A DNA stretch of 40,747 nt from contig DATBIO010000068.1 in assembly GCA_036556965.1 (NCBI GenBank), positions 1 through 40,747 on the forward strand. Reading direction: 5' to 3'. Below are positions 24,016 through 30,845 of the stretch, in pieces. Within the stretch, counting starts at the first letter, position 1; each line of letters starts with the position of its first letter. A program made the position numbers and the translations under genes. Source of the stretch: DATBIO01 sp036556965. GTDB lineage: Bacteria; Acidobacteriota; Vicinamibacteria; Fen-336. Under the pieces are notes generated by a model that saw nothing but the letters and a program-made list of their open reading frames with translations, made no database searches and had not been told where the DNA came from.

Positions 24016-26046
24016 TCACCGCGTGCCGCGCCGCCGCGCGCGCGCCGTGCTCGTCCTCCCGGCCTTCCTGCCCCGCGTCCCCGGCGCGCCCGGCGAGTCG
24101 CCGGGGGCTTGCGTCCACTGCCCGCTCCAGGCGGACAGCGCCCGCGCCCCCACCGGAGGCGGCGCGACCAGGGGAGCCAGGATCATCGGCGGGCGCGGCC
24201 CTGTCAAGGCGCGCAGCGATCCGTCCAGCCGCGCCACCTCGCGGCCCTCGTCCCGCGCCGCACGCCGGCACCGCGCGCAGCCGCCGGGCGGGGTGAGCGC
24301 GTTGACGAGCACGGCGGCCAGGGGGATCCGCATCTCGCGCAGCCGCCCCACCAGCCGCACCGTCTCCAGGCGCGGGAGGGCGCCCGGCCGGGTCACCGCC
24401 ACGAAGGCGGTGCCCGCCTCCGCGTGCAGCAGCGCGGCCAGCGCCCGCAGGTCCCGCGCCGCGGCCAGCAGCTCCTCGGCCAGGCGCCCCAGCCCGGCCA
24501 CCTGCCGGTACTTGAGGAGGACGGCCATGAAGCTCCTCGCCCACTCCAGGGCCAGCTCCGGCATGGCCAGCAGCCGCAGGGCGTGGCCGGTGGGCGCGGT
24601 GTCGAGCACCACCACGTCGTGCGCGCGGCGCTTCCCCCGCGACGCGCGCAGGGCGTCCGTCACCGCCAGCACCGCGAACAGCTCGTCGATCCCCGGCGGG
24701 GCCAGGTCGAGCAGGTCGCGCACCACGGCGCGGTCGAAGGAGGCGTCGAAGCGCGAGACGCCCCGCATCCGGTCGAAGAGCGCGTCCACCCCCTCGTGGT
24801 ACGAGGCGCGCTTGGCCTGCCACGCCGCGCCCGCGTCCAGCTCGCGGGCCACCAGGGTGGTGCCCGCCACCGGGCGCTCCCGGTCGTCGAGGCCGAGGCC
24901 CAGGGCGTCGCCCAGCGAGTGGGCGGGGTCGGCGGAGAGCAGCAGGACGCGCCGGCCGGCGCGGGCAAGGGACAGCGCCGCGGCCGCGGCCGCCGTCGTC
25001 TTCCCCACGCCTCCCTTGCCCCCGAAGAGCACGAGGCGCACGCGCTCCGGCAGCGCTGGGTCCAGGGGTGTCGTGCGGCGGGACGCCGAGGGGCCGGCGG
25101 GGGCCGGGCGCGGCGGGCGCACGGGGCGCGGGGGCTTCGCCGGACGCGGGCCCAGCCGCCGCAGGGCCGCCACGCCCCGCGGCTCCGTCTCCACCGCCAT
25201 CACCACGCGCAGGTCGAGGGCGGGCAGGCGCCGGCGCGCCTCCGCCACCACCGCGGCCTCCCCCGCGCGCCGGCGCGGGCACAGCGGGCAGGGGCCGGGC
25301 GGCGGGGGCGTGAGGCGGTTGACGATCAGCTCGCCCACGGGGAGGCCGTCGCGGCGCAGGGCGCCGATGCCGTCGGCCGTCTCCTCCAGGGCGAGCGACT
25401 CGGCCAGCATGACCCACGAGAAGCGCGTGCGCTGGGCGTCGCGAAGCCCGCGCGCCAGCCCGCTCCCCTCCTCCTCCACCTGCGCGATGAGCGCGTCCGC
25501 CTCGTCCGCGTGGTAGCGCCCGCCCAGGCTCTCCGCCACGAAGCGGTGCTTGCCGTGCATCGTGTCGAGCACCCCCGCGACCTGCCGGAGCGTGGCCGGC
25601 ATCTGGAGCAGGCGCAGGGTGTGCCCGGTGGGAGCGGCGTCCACCACCACCGTGTCGTAGGGCCGCGCGGAGGCCAGCCGCCCCAGCTCCAGCAGCCCCA
25701 CCAGCTCGTCCACCCCCGGCAGCGAGAGGTCCAGGAACCGCGCGACGTCCTCGTGGTCGAGGTAGGTGCCGCGCTCCAGGATGGTGGCGAAGAGCTGCCG
25801 CCGCTCGTCGAGCCACCGGGCCAGGGCGCGGTCCGCGCCCAGCTCCACCGCGAAGAGGGTCCCCCGCGGCACCCGCACGCGCCGGGGCTCGGGGCCGAGG
25901 GCGGTGTCCAGCGCGTCGCCCAGGGAGTGCGCGGGGTCGAGGGAAACGACCAGGACCCGCTCCCCCGCCTCCGCGCGGCGCACGGCGGCGGCGGCGGCGC
26001 AGGTCGTCTTGCCCACCCCGCCCTTGCCGGCGAAGAAGTGGAGCAG
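24016..26046 (-). CDS. Tandem ArsA/Get3-like ATPase in the gas vesicle operon, apparent CTG start
   Basis: A protein of about 676 residues with two ArsA-type ATPase halves. Half one has FFAGKGGVGKTT (residues ~4-15), SLDPAHSLGDAL (~35-46), DAAPTGHTLRLL, and CPLC (~251). Half two has FGGKGGVGKTT (~340-350), SADPAHSLGDALGL, DTAPTGHALRLL, and CARC (~586). A CxxC in each half recalls the zinc site of Get3. The gvpG stop TAG lies in the same frame, followed by CCC CTG CTC CAC TTC TTC and the P-loop. The first GTG in frame (26016) is inside the P-loop, so the likely start is CTG 26046, giving M-LHFFAGKGGVGKTT. Function: likely ATP-driven chaperoning or assembly of Gvp subunits; arsenite export is less likely here. 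Confidence 0.85.
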   Translation of the reverse strand: MLHFFAGKGGVGKTTCAAAAAVRRAEAGERVLVVSLDPAHSLGDALDTALGPEPRRVRVPRGTLFAVELGADRALARWLDERRQLFATILERGTYLDHEDVARFLDLSLPGVDELVGLLELGRLASARPYDTVVVDAAPTGHTLRLLQMPATLRQVAGVLDTMHGKHRFVAESLGGRYHADEADALIAQVEEEGSGLARGLRDAQRTRFSWVMLAESLALEETADGIGALRRDGLPVGELIVNRLTPPPPGPCPLCPRRRAGEAAVVAEARRRLPALDLRVVMAVETEPRGVAALRRLGPRPAKPPRPVRPPRPAPAGPSASRRTTPLDPALPERVRLVLFGGKGGVGKTTAAAAAALSLARAGRRVLLLSADPAHSLGDALGLGLDDRERPVAGTTLVARELDAGAAWQAKRASYHEGVDALFDRMRGVSRFDASFDRAVVRDLLDLAPPGIDELFAVLAVTDALRASRGKRRAHDVVVLDTAPTGHALRLLAMPELALEWARSFMAVLLKYRQVAGLGRLAEELLAAARDLRALAALLHAEAGTAFVAVTRPGALPRLETVRLVGRLREMRIPLAAVLVNALTPPGGCARCRRAARDEGREVARLDGSLRALTGPRPPMILAPLVAPPPVGARALSAWSGQWTQAPGDSPGAPGTRGRKAGRTSTARARRRGTR

Positions 26047-26049
26047 GGG

Positions 26050-26352
26050 CTACTTCGTCTCCGTGTGCTCGTCGCCCGTGAAGGTGGCCTCCACCCCCGC
26101 GATCCGCATCTCGCCCGGAGCGGGGGCGGGCGCGGTGTTCCGCTCGCGCACCTCGCGGATGCGCGCCAGGAGGTCCTTCTCGCGCTCCGCGAACTCCGCG
26201 GGCGTGATCTCCCCCAGCTCGAGCATCATCTGCGCGGCCAGCAGCTCCTCCTTGAGGACGCCGTCGTCCCGCATCTCGGCGTCCACCGCCTCCGCCAGCT
26301 TGCGGAAGACGAACTTGATGCCGCCGATCACGAGGCTGTCGAGGATGATCAC
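26050..26352 (-). CDS. gvpG: Gas vesicle protein GvpG
   Basis: A 100-residue accessory protein with the GvpG pattern. It has an N-terminal amphipathic stretch, IILDSLVIGGIKFVFRKLAE, followed by helical VLKEELLAAQMMLELGEITP and AEFAEREKDLLARIREVRER. The C-terminal ~25 residues are a variable, charged tail. GTG 26352 gives the family N-terminus. The TAG stop is in the same reading frame as the downstream ATPase gene, with four bases to its apparent CTG start. It lies 13 bases after the first gvpF/L gene. In other systems GvpG cooperates with GvpF/L in early assembly. Confidence 0.92.
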   Translation of the reverse strand: MIILDSLVIGGIKFVFRKLAEAVDAEMRDDGVLKEELLAAQMMLELGEITPAEFAEREKDLLARIREVRERNTAPAPAPGEMRIAGVEATFTGDEHTETK

Positions 26353-26365
26353 GGGCGGCCGCCCC

Positions 26366-27361
26366 TCACTCGCTCTCCTTGGCGCGCTCCAGCTTCAGGC
26401 GGATGTTCACGAAGTTGTAGGGGGGCCAGGGGCCCGTGTACTTGAAGGTCAGCTTCTCGTGGCGGGCGCCGATCTTCTTGACCTTGGCGTCGAACTCCGA
26501 CTCCTTGGCGCGCGCCACCAGGAAGGCCGCGTTCAGGATCATCTTGTCCCCGATGGGCTTGTTGGCGCGCGAGGCCACGGAGACGGGGCGCAGGAGCTCG
26601 AAGATCTCGCTCACCAGACGCTCGCTGCGCGCCTCCAGGGCGGCGTCCATGGCCCGCCCGTACTGCATGCGCGCGAAGTAGGTGGACCCCTTCTGCGAGG
26701 AGATCTCGTCCTTCAGCCGGCGCACGTCCTCGTCCTCGGCCTCGATCTGCTGGACCATGACGTCGCGGTCCCAGAGCACCTTCAGGCCGAACTCCAGCTT
26801 GTCGTCCATCTTGGTCAGCACGTCCATGAAGGCGTCATAGGCCGCGCGCAGCAGCTCCACGATGTCGTCGCGCGTCTTGAACACCGTGCCGAAGGACATG
26901 GGGATGACGGTGTGCTTGCGCATGACCGTCTCGTTCACCCGCTCGTGGGCCAGCACGTTGTCGCGGGTGGCGTCGAAGACCTCGGTGGGGGTGTCCGACA
27001 CCAGCGCCGCCAGCTCGCGGTGGTTCACGGTGTGCACCTCCCCCGGCTCCGCCCCGATGCCGATGGGTCCGAAGCGCAGGGGCTCCTTGGAGCGGATGAT
27101 GCAGTACACGTACTTCCCGCGGCCGGGCGAGGCGGAGGGGGAGGCGGGGGACGGCCGCCGGGCCGCGCGCGCGGACGCGCCCGCGTCCGGCGCGGGAGGA
27201 GTCTGGCCCGGCTCCGGCGGTCGGGGCGGCGACGCGCGGCGCGCCCCCGGCTTGCCCGCGGCCGCGGACCTGCCGGCGGCCGCGGGCTTCCGCCGGCCGG
27301 CCTTCCCCGCCGGCGGGCGGCGGGCGGCGCCCTTGGTGCGACCCTTTGCGTTCTTGGCCAT
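26366..27361 (-). CDS. gvpL: Gas vesicle protein, GvpF/GvpL family (first copy, extended N-terminus)
   Basis: The largest of three GvpF/L proteins, 331 residues. It has an added N-terminal ~80 residues rich in Ala, Pro, Lys and Arg (starting MAKNAKGRTKGAARRPPAGK), probably disordered. The family domain begins GKYVYCIIRSKEPLRFGP. Further signatures are HERVNETVMRKHTVIPMSFG with TVFKT, FGLKVLWDRD, GSTYFARMQYGRAMD, NAAFLVARAKESEF and KYTGPWPPYNFVNIRLKLE. ATG 27361 lies seven bases after the response-regulator stop with GGAG upstream. It is the most canonical copy and the best candidate for the direct GvpA partner. The basic tail is unusual. Confidence 0.94.
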   Translation of the reverse strand: MAKNAKGRTKGAARRPPAGKAGRRKPAAAGRSAAAGKPGARRASPPRPPEPGQTPPAPDAGASARAARRPSPASPSASPGRGKYVYCIIRSKEPLRFGPIGIGAEPGEVHTVNHRELAALVSDTPTEVFDATRDNVLAHERVNETVMRKHTVIPMSFGTVFKTRDDIVELLRAAYDAFMDVLTKMDDKLEFGLKVLWDRDVMVQQIEAEDEDVRRLKDEISSQKGSTYFARMQYGRAMDAALEARSERLVSEIFELLRPVSVASRANKPIGDKMILNAAFLVARAKESEFDAKVKKIGARHEKLTFKYTGPWPPYNFVNIRLKLERAKESE

Positions 27362-27368
27362 TGCTCGG

Positions 27369-27815
27369 TTATCTCCGCTTGGTGTCGAGGATGCGCCGGA
27401 TCTGCGCGGCGAGGTCGGAGGGCACGCACGGCTTGGTCACGAAGGCGTCGGCCCCCGCCGCGTGCGCGCCCTCCGCGTGGCCGGTGAGGGCGTGCCCGGT
27501 GAGCGCGATCACCGGTATGTGCCGGGTGGTGCTGTCCGCCTTCAGGCGGCGCGTGGCCTCCCACCCGTCGAGGCCGGGCATGGAGAGGTCCATCACGATG
27601 ACGTCCGGGCGCAGCGCCCCCGCCTTGGCCAGGGCGTCGTGGCCGTCGCCCGCCTCCGCCACGCGGTAGCCCTTGAAGGTGAGGTACTGGGCGTACATCT
27701 CCCGGTTGTCCGGGAAGTCGTCCACGAGCAGGACCAGCTCGCCCCCCGCGACCATGGCCGCGAGGTCCGGCGGCGACGCGGCCGGCGCGCGCGATCCCCG
27801 CTTGCGGCCCTTCAT
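27369..27815 (-). CDS. Single-domain response regulator (REC only) in the gas vesicle operon
   Basis: A 148-residue receiver-domain protein. The acidic pocket is in LVDDFPDNREMYAQYL, the phospho-acceptor Asp in VIVMDLSMPGLDGWE (about residue 76), the conserved Thr in ALTGHALTGHAEG and the Lys in FVTKPCVP. No output domain follows, so it probably acts by protein contact or as a phosphate sink rather than by binding DNA. ATG 27815 overlaps the kinase stop as ATGA, so the pair is translationally coupled and is the likely cognate partner. It is followed seven bases later by gvpF/L, tying it to gas vesicle production. Confidence 0.92.
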   Translation of the reverse strand: MKGRKRGSRAPAASPPDLAAMVAGGELVLLVDDFPDNREMYAQYLTFKGYRVAEAGDGHDALAKAGALRPDVIVMDLSMPGLDGWEATRRLKADSTTRHIPVIALTGHALTGHAEGAHAAGADAFVTKPCVPSDLAAQIRRILDTKRR

Positions 27816-29965
27816 CGGCGGCGCGGCTTCCGCGGGAGGACGAGGCTGAAGGTCGAGCCCTGGCCCGGACGGCTCCGCAGCTCGAGGCGCCCGTCCAGGA
27901 TGTCGGCCAGGCGCCGGCAGATTGCCAGCCCCAGGCCCGCGCCCCCGTACTCGCGGGCGGGCGAGTTGTCGGCCTGCCGGAAGTCCTCGAAGATCCGCTC
28001 CTGGTCCTCGGGGTCGATCCCGATGCCGGTGTCCGTGACCGACACCGCCGTCTCCTTGCGGCGCGCGTCGAAGGAGGTGGAGACCACCACCGAGCCCGAG
28101 GGCGTGAACTTGATCGCGTTGTTGACGAGGTTGAGCACGATCTGCTTGACCTTGGGCCGGTCGGAGGTGAGGGCGGGCATCCGGCGCGGCAGCTCCGAGC
28201 GCACGGACAGCCGCGAGCGCGTGATGATGGGCTCCAGCTCGGCGAGCACCTCCCGGATGAGCCCGGGCAGCTCGAAGTCCGAGAGGGTCACCGGCATGCG
28301 CCCCGCCTCGATGCGCGAGATGTCGAGCACGTCGTTGATGAGGGCCAGCAGGTGCCGCCCGTTGCTGTCCACCCGCCGCAGGTTCTTCTCCAGGGCGGGG
28401 CTGACGGGGCCGGTGATGCCCTGCAGCATCATGCTCGTGTAGCCGAGGATGGCGTTGAGCGGGGTGCGGAACTCGTGCGACATGTTGGCCAGGAACTGCG
28501 ACTTGGCGGCGCTGGCCGCCTCCAGCTCGAGCTTGCTGCGCCGAAGCTGCTCGTTCTGCTCCGCCAGCTCCACGGTGGCCTGGGTGATGCGCTGCTCCAG
28601 CTGCTCGGTGGCCAGCTTCAGCTCCTCGTAGAGGCGCTCCTTCTCGACCTGCTCGCTGCGGTCGTGCAGCACGGTCACGATGGCGGCCAGCTCGCCGTGC
28701 TCGGCCAGCACCTTGCCCGACACCGCCTCCACGGGCAGGGCCTGGCCGGAGGGCGGGTCCACCAGGCTGACCCCGCCGTGGTGGCGCGTGGTGCCCTCGC
28801 CGAACAGCAGGTTGGAGACGAAGGAGGAGAAGTGCGCGTCGTTGGCGCGCACGCGGAGGGCCGTCTCGGGGCTCGCCCCCTCCGGCACGCTGAAGATGCG
28901 CTCCGCGGGGTCGTTCATCATGACGATGGCCCCCCCGGGGTCGCTGACCACGATGGGGTCGGCCACGCTGTTGATGATGAGGTCGAGCCGGTCGCGCTCG
29001 GCGCGCGCTTCCGCCTCCGCCACGCGCACCCGGCGGTAGTTCTCCTCGATCTGCTCGGTGGCGCGGTGGAGGTCGCTGACGTTGCGCAGCACCGCCACCT
29101 GGGCCGTGCCTTCGCGGGCGTCGGCCACGCTGCGGGTGATGATCTCGAAGAGGAGGTCCGAGCCCTCCTGCGGGTCCACCAGCAGCAGCTCGCGGCTCTG
29201 CGCGTCGCTCCTCCATCCCCCCTGGGGCACGGCGGAGGAGAACAGCATGTTGTTGAGGGCCACCGCCCGCCGCCGTCCCTCGCTCTCCCCCTCCACCGAG
29301 CCGAAGAGGCGGTGGGCGGCGGTGTTGGCCACCAGCATCGCCCCCTCCGTGTCGGTCAGGATGATGGGATCGGGCACGGTGTCGATGAGCATCCGCTCCC
29401 GCCGCAGCCGGCGGTCGCTCTCCAGGGCCTGCCGCAGGCGCGCCAGGCGCGCCAGGCGGTGGCCGAGGATCCCCCCCAGCCATCCCGCCATTTCGCGCAG
29501 GACGTCCGTGGGGGGCCCCAGGAGCAGCAACCCGGTGGGGACGGTCTCGCGGCCGATGCGCCCCGAGAGGGGGACGGCCAGGTAGCGCCCCCGCCCCAGC
29601 GGGGTGGCGGGGCTGCCCGCGCGCGTGTCGTCGAAGTGGTCGGTCTGGCGGCCCAGGGCCAGGGACAGGATCCGGCTCCCGTGGTCGTCGGGCTCGATGG
29701 TGAAGCGCTCCACGGCGGCGGGGTCCACCCCCACCGCGGCCAGGCCGCCGAGCCGCCCGCTCTCGGCATCGAAGGTGAGGCAGACGCCCCGGCGCAGCTC
29801 GCCGTACTCGGCGAGCCACTCCAGGGAGCGGTAGGCCGTCTCCTTGGGGTTGTCCGAGGCGACCAGGAACTCGGCGAGGCCCAGCTTGGCCTCGAGGAGC
29901 TCGGACCCTCCCGGCCCCCCGGCCGCGGCGGCCCTCGCGGGCGTGATCGGGCTGGCGCCCGCCAT
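27812..29965 (-). CDS. Soluble sensor histidine kinase (GAF-PAS-PAS-HisKA-HATPase) in the gas vesicle operon
   Basis: A 717-residue cytoplasmic kinase with no membrane helices. Residues ~20-170 look like a GAF domain, followed by two PAS-like domains (~190-310, with DTVPDPIILTDTEGAMLVAN; ~350-465, with INSVADPIVVSDPGGAIVMM). The phospho-acceptor is in SHEFRTPLNAILGY (His ~494). The ATPase domain has NLVNNAIKFTPSG, TDTGIGIDPED and GGAGLGLAICRRLAD. It starts four bases after the gvpA stop and overlaps the response regulator. A coiled-coil (LEQRITQATVELAEQNEQLR) links sensor and kinase. It presumably senses an internal signal (redox, light, ligand) relevant to buoyancy; the ligand is unknown. 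Confidence 0.93.
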   Translation of the reverse strand: MAGASPITPARAAAAGGPGGSELLEAKLGLAEFLVASDNPKETAYRSLEWLAEYGELRRGVCLTFDAESGRLGGLAAVGVDPAAVERFTIEPDDHGSRILSLALGRQTDHFDDTRAGSPATPLGRGRYLAVPLSGRIGRETVPTGLLLLGPPTDVLREMAGWLGGILGHRLARLARLRQALESDRRLRRERMLIDTVPDPIILTDTEGAMLVANTAAHRLFGSVEGESEGRRRAVALNNMLFSSAVPQGGWRSDAQSRELLLVDPQEGSDLLFEIITRSVADAREGTAQVAVLRNVSDLHRATEQIEENYRRVRVAEAEARAERDRLDLIINSVADPIVVSDPGGAIVMMNDPAERIFSVPEGASPETALRVRANDAHFSSFVSNLLFGEGTTRHHGGVSLVDPPSGQALPVEAVSGKVLAEHGELAAIVTVLHDRSEQVEKERLYEELKLATEQLEQRITQATVELAEQNEQLRRSKLELEAASAAKSQFLANMSHEFRTPLNAILGYTSMMLQGITGPVSPALEKNLRRVDSNGRHLLALINDVLDISRIEAGRMPVTLSDFELPGLIREVLAELEPIITRSRLSVRSELPRRMPALTSDRPKVKQIVLNLVNNAIKFTPSGSVVVSTSFDARRKETAVSVTDTGIGIDPEDQERIFEDFRQADNSPAREYGGAGLGLAICRRLADILDGRLELRSRPGQGSTFSLVLPRKPRRR

Positions 29966-29969
29966 GAGC

Positions 29970-30299
29970 CTACCGGCGGCGTCGGGCGGCGGGAGCGCGG
30001 CGGACTTCGCTGCTCGCTATCTGCGCGCGCAGGGCCGCGTTCTCCGCGGCCAGCTCGGCGCGCGTCTGCGCCGCTTCCAGGGCCGGGGCGGGCTTGGCCA
30101 CGGGCGCCACGCCGCCCACCGCCTCCGAGTACTTGAGGTAGGTGTCGATCGAGGCCACCACCACGCGCGCCTCCACCGTGATGAGATCGATGCCGACCAG
30201 GGACACGCGGACCCACGCGTCGATGACGATGCCCTTGTCCAGGACGCGGTCAAGGACGTCGATGAGGCTGGTGCCGCCAACCGTCCGTTCAACGGCCAT
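29970..30299 (-). CDS. gvpA: Gas vesicle major shell protein GvpA, with coiled-coil-like C-terminal extension
   Basis: A 109-residue GvpA. Residues ~10-60, SLIDVLDRVLDKGIVIDAWV, RVSLVGIDLITVEARVVVAS and IDTYLKYSEAVG, are nearly the textbook sequence of the ~70-residue shell protein that polymerises into the gas vesicle wall. After residue ~70 there is an added tail with LEAAQTRAELAAENAALRAQ, a likely coiled coil, then an Arg-rich end. The tail makes it longer than most GvpA. ATG 30299 follows GAGGAG. It is second in the operon, four bases before the kinase gene. Confidence 0.95.
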   Translation of the reverse strand: MAVERTVGGTSLIDVLDRVLDKGIVIDAWVRVSLVGIDLITVEARVVVASIDTYLKYSEAVGGVAPVAKPAPALEAAQTRAELAAENAALRAQIASSEVRRAPAARRRR

Positions 30300-30315
30300 C
30301 GCTCACTCTCCTCGT

Positions 30316-30669
30316 TCAGCGCCGGGGCCGGGCGCTCACTCCGCGCGCCACCGTGGCGCGCGCGGCGCGCGGGACGGCCAGGGTCTTGATCCTCCGCTCC
30401 AGCGCACGGACCTGCTTCCGCAGCTCCTCGTTCTCCTCGGCCAGGCGCGCCCGGCCGGGGGCCAGGTGGCTGTCGTAGCGCCACCAATCGAGCCCGATCT
30501 CCTGGGCCTTGTCGATCGAGCACACGAGCAGCCGGATGCGGATGGTGAGGAGCTCGACCTCGGCCAGCGAGACGCGGATGTCGCCCGCGATCAGGAGGCC
30601 CTTGTCGAGGACGCGGTCGAGGACGTCGACGAGCCCGCTGCGGTGCTCGATGTCCGTCCGGATGGGCAT
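30316..30669 (-). CDS. gvpJ: Gas vesicle shell-type protein, GvpJ/S-like, with coiled-coil-like tail
   Basis: A 117-residue GvpA-fold protein, first in the operon. Residues ~10-60 (GLVDVLDRVLDKGLLIAGDI, then RVSLAEVELLTIRIRLLVCS) resemble GvpJ/S, with GLLIAGDIRVSL replacing the GIVIDAWVRVSL of GvpA. A tail follows with IGLDWWRYDSHLAPGRARLA and EENEELRKQVRALERRIKTL, a strong coiled-coil pattern similar to that in GvpA, and an Arg-rich end. ATG 30669 follows a GAGG site. It is 16 bases before gvpA. Whether it is a minor shell component or a second wall protein cannot be decided by eye. Confidence 0.9.
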   Translation of the reverse strand: MPIRTDIEHRSGLVDVLDRVLDKGLLIAGDIRVSLAEVELLTIRIRLLVCSIDKAQEIGLDWWRYDSHLAPGRARLAEENEELRKQVRALERRIKTLAVPRAARATVARGVSARPRR

Positions 30670-30709
30670 GCCTTACCTCGGAGACGACGTCATGGCCTGT
30701 GTCCGAAAG

Positions 30710-30737
30710 GATATACGGCGCCTCGGGACGGGCGCAA
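30710..30737 (-). promoter_or_regulatory. Candidate promoter of the gas vesicle operon
   Basis: On the minus strand TTGCGC (30732-30737) is followed after 16 bases by TATATC (30710-30715), about 40 bases before the first gvp start. No other strong promoter was found inside the operon, so all eleven genes, including the two-component pair, may depend on it. Confidence 0.5.
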
Positions 30738-30817
30738 GAACCCGGCAAAAGTACCGAAATCGGGCCCGCGGCGCCACGGGAAAAGCGCGCGCGGTCCCCC
30801 TTCCCCCGCCGGCCGGT

Positions 30818-30826
30818 TGCTATGGT
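30818..30826 (+). promoter_or_regulatory. Extended -10 element TGC-TATGGT for the ferritin-like gene
   Basis: TGCTATGGT lies 19 bases before ATG 30846 with GGGGAGGGG between. The sequence CCGGTTGCTAT here is shared exactly with the promoter at 12881-12891. Confidence 0.45.
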
Positions 30827-30845
30827 CGTGACAGGGGAGGGGCCC

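Noticed and set aside
24016..26016. GTG 26016 as the start of the tandem ATPase
   Set aside because: It would remove GKGG from the P-loop of the first ATPase half, while the same frame upstream encodes the missing loop and a normal N-terminus.
24016..26046. Arsenite efflux ATPase
   Set aside because: No arsB, arsR, arsD or arsC is present, the gene lies inside a gas vesicle operon, and its CxxC motifs fit the Get3 pattern better.
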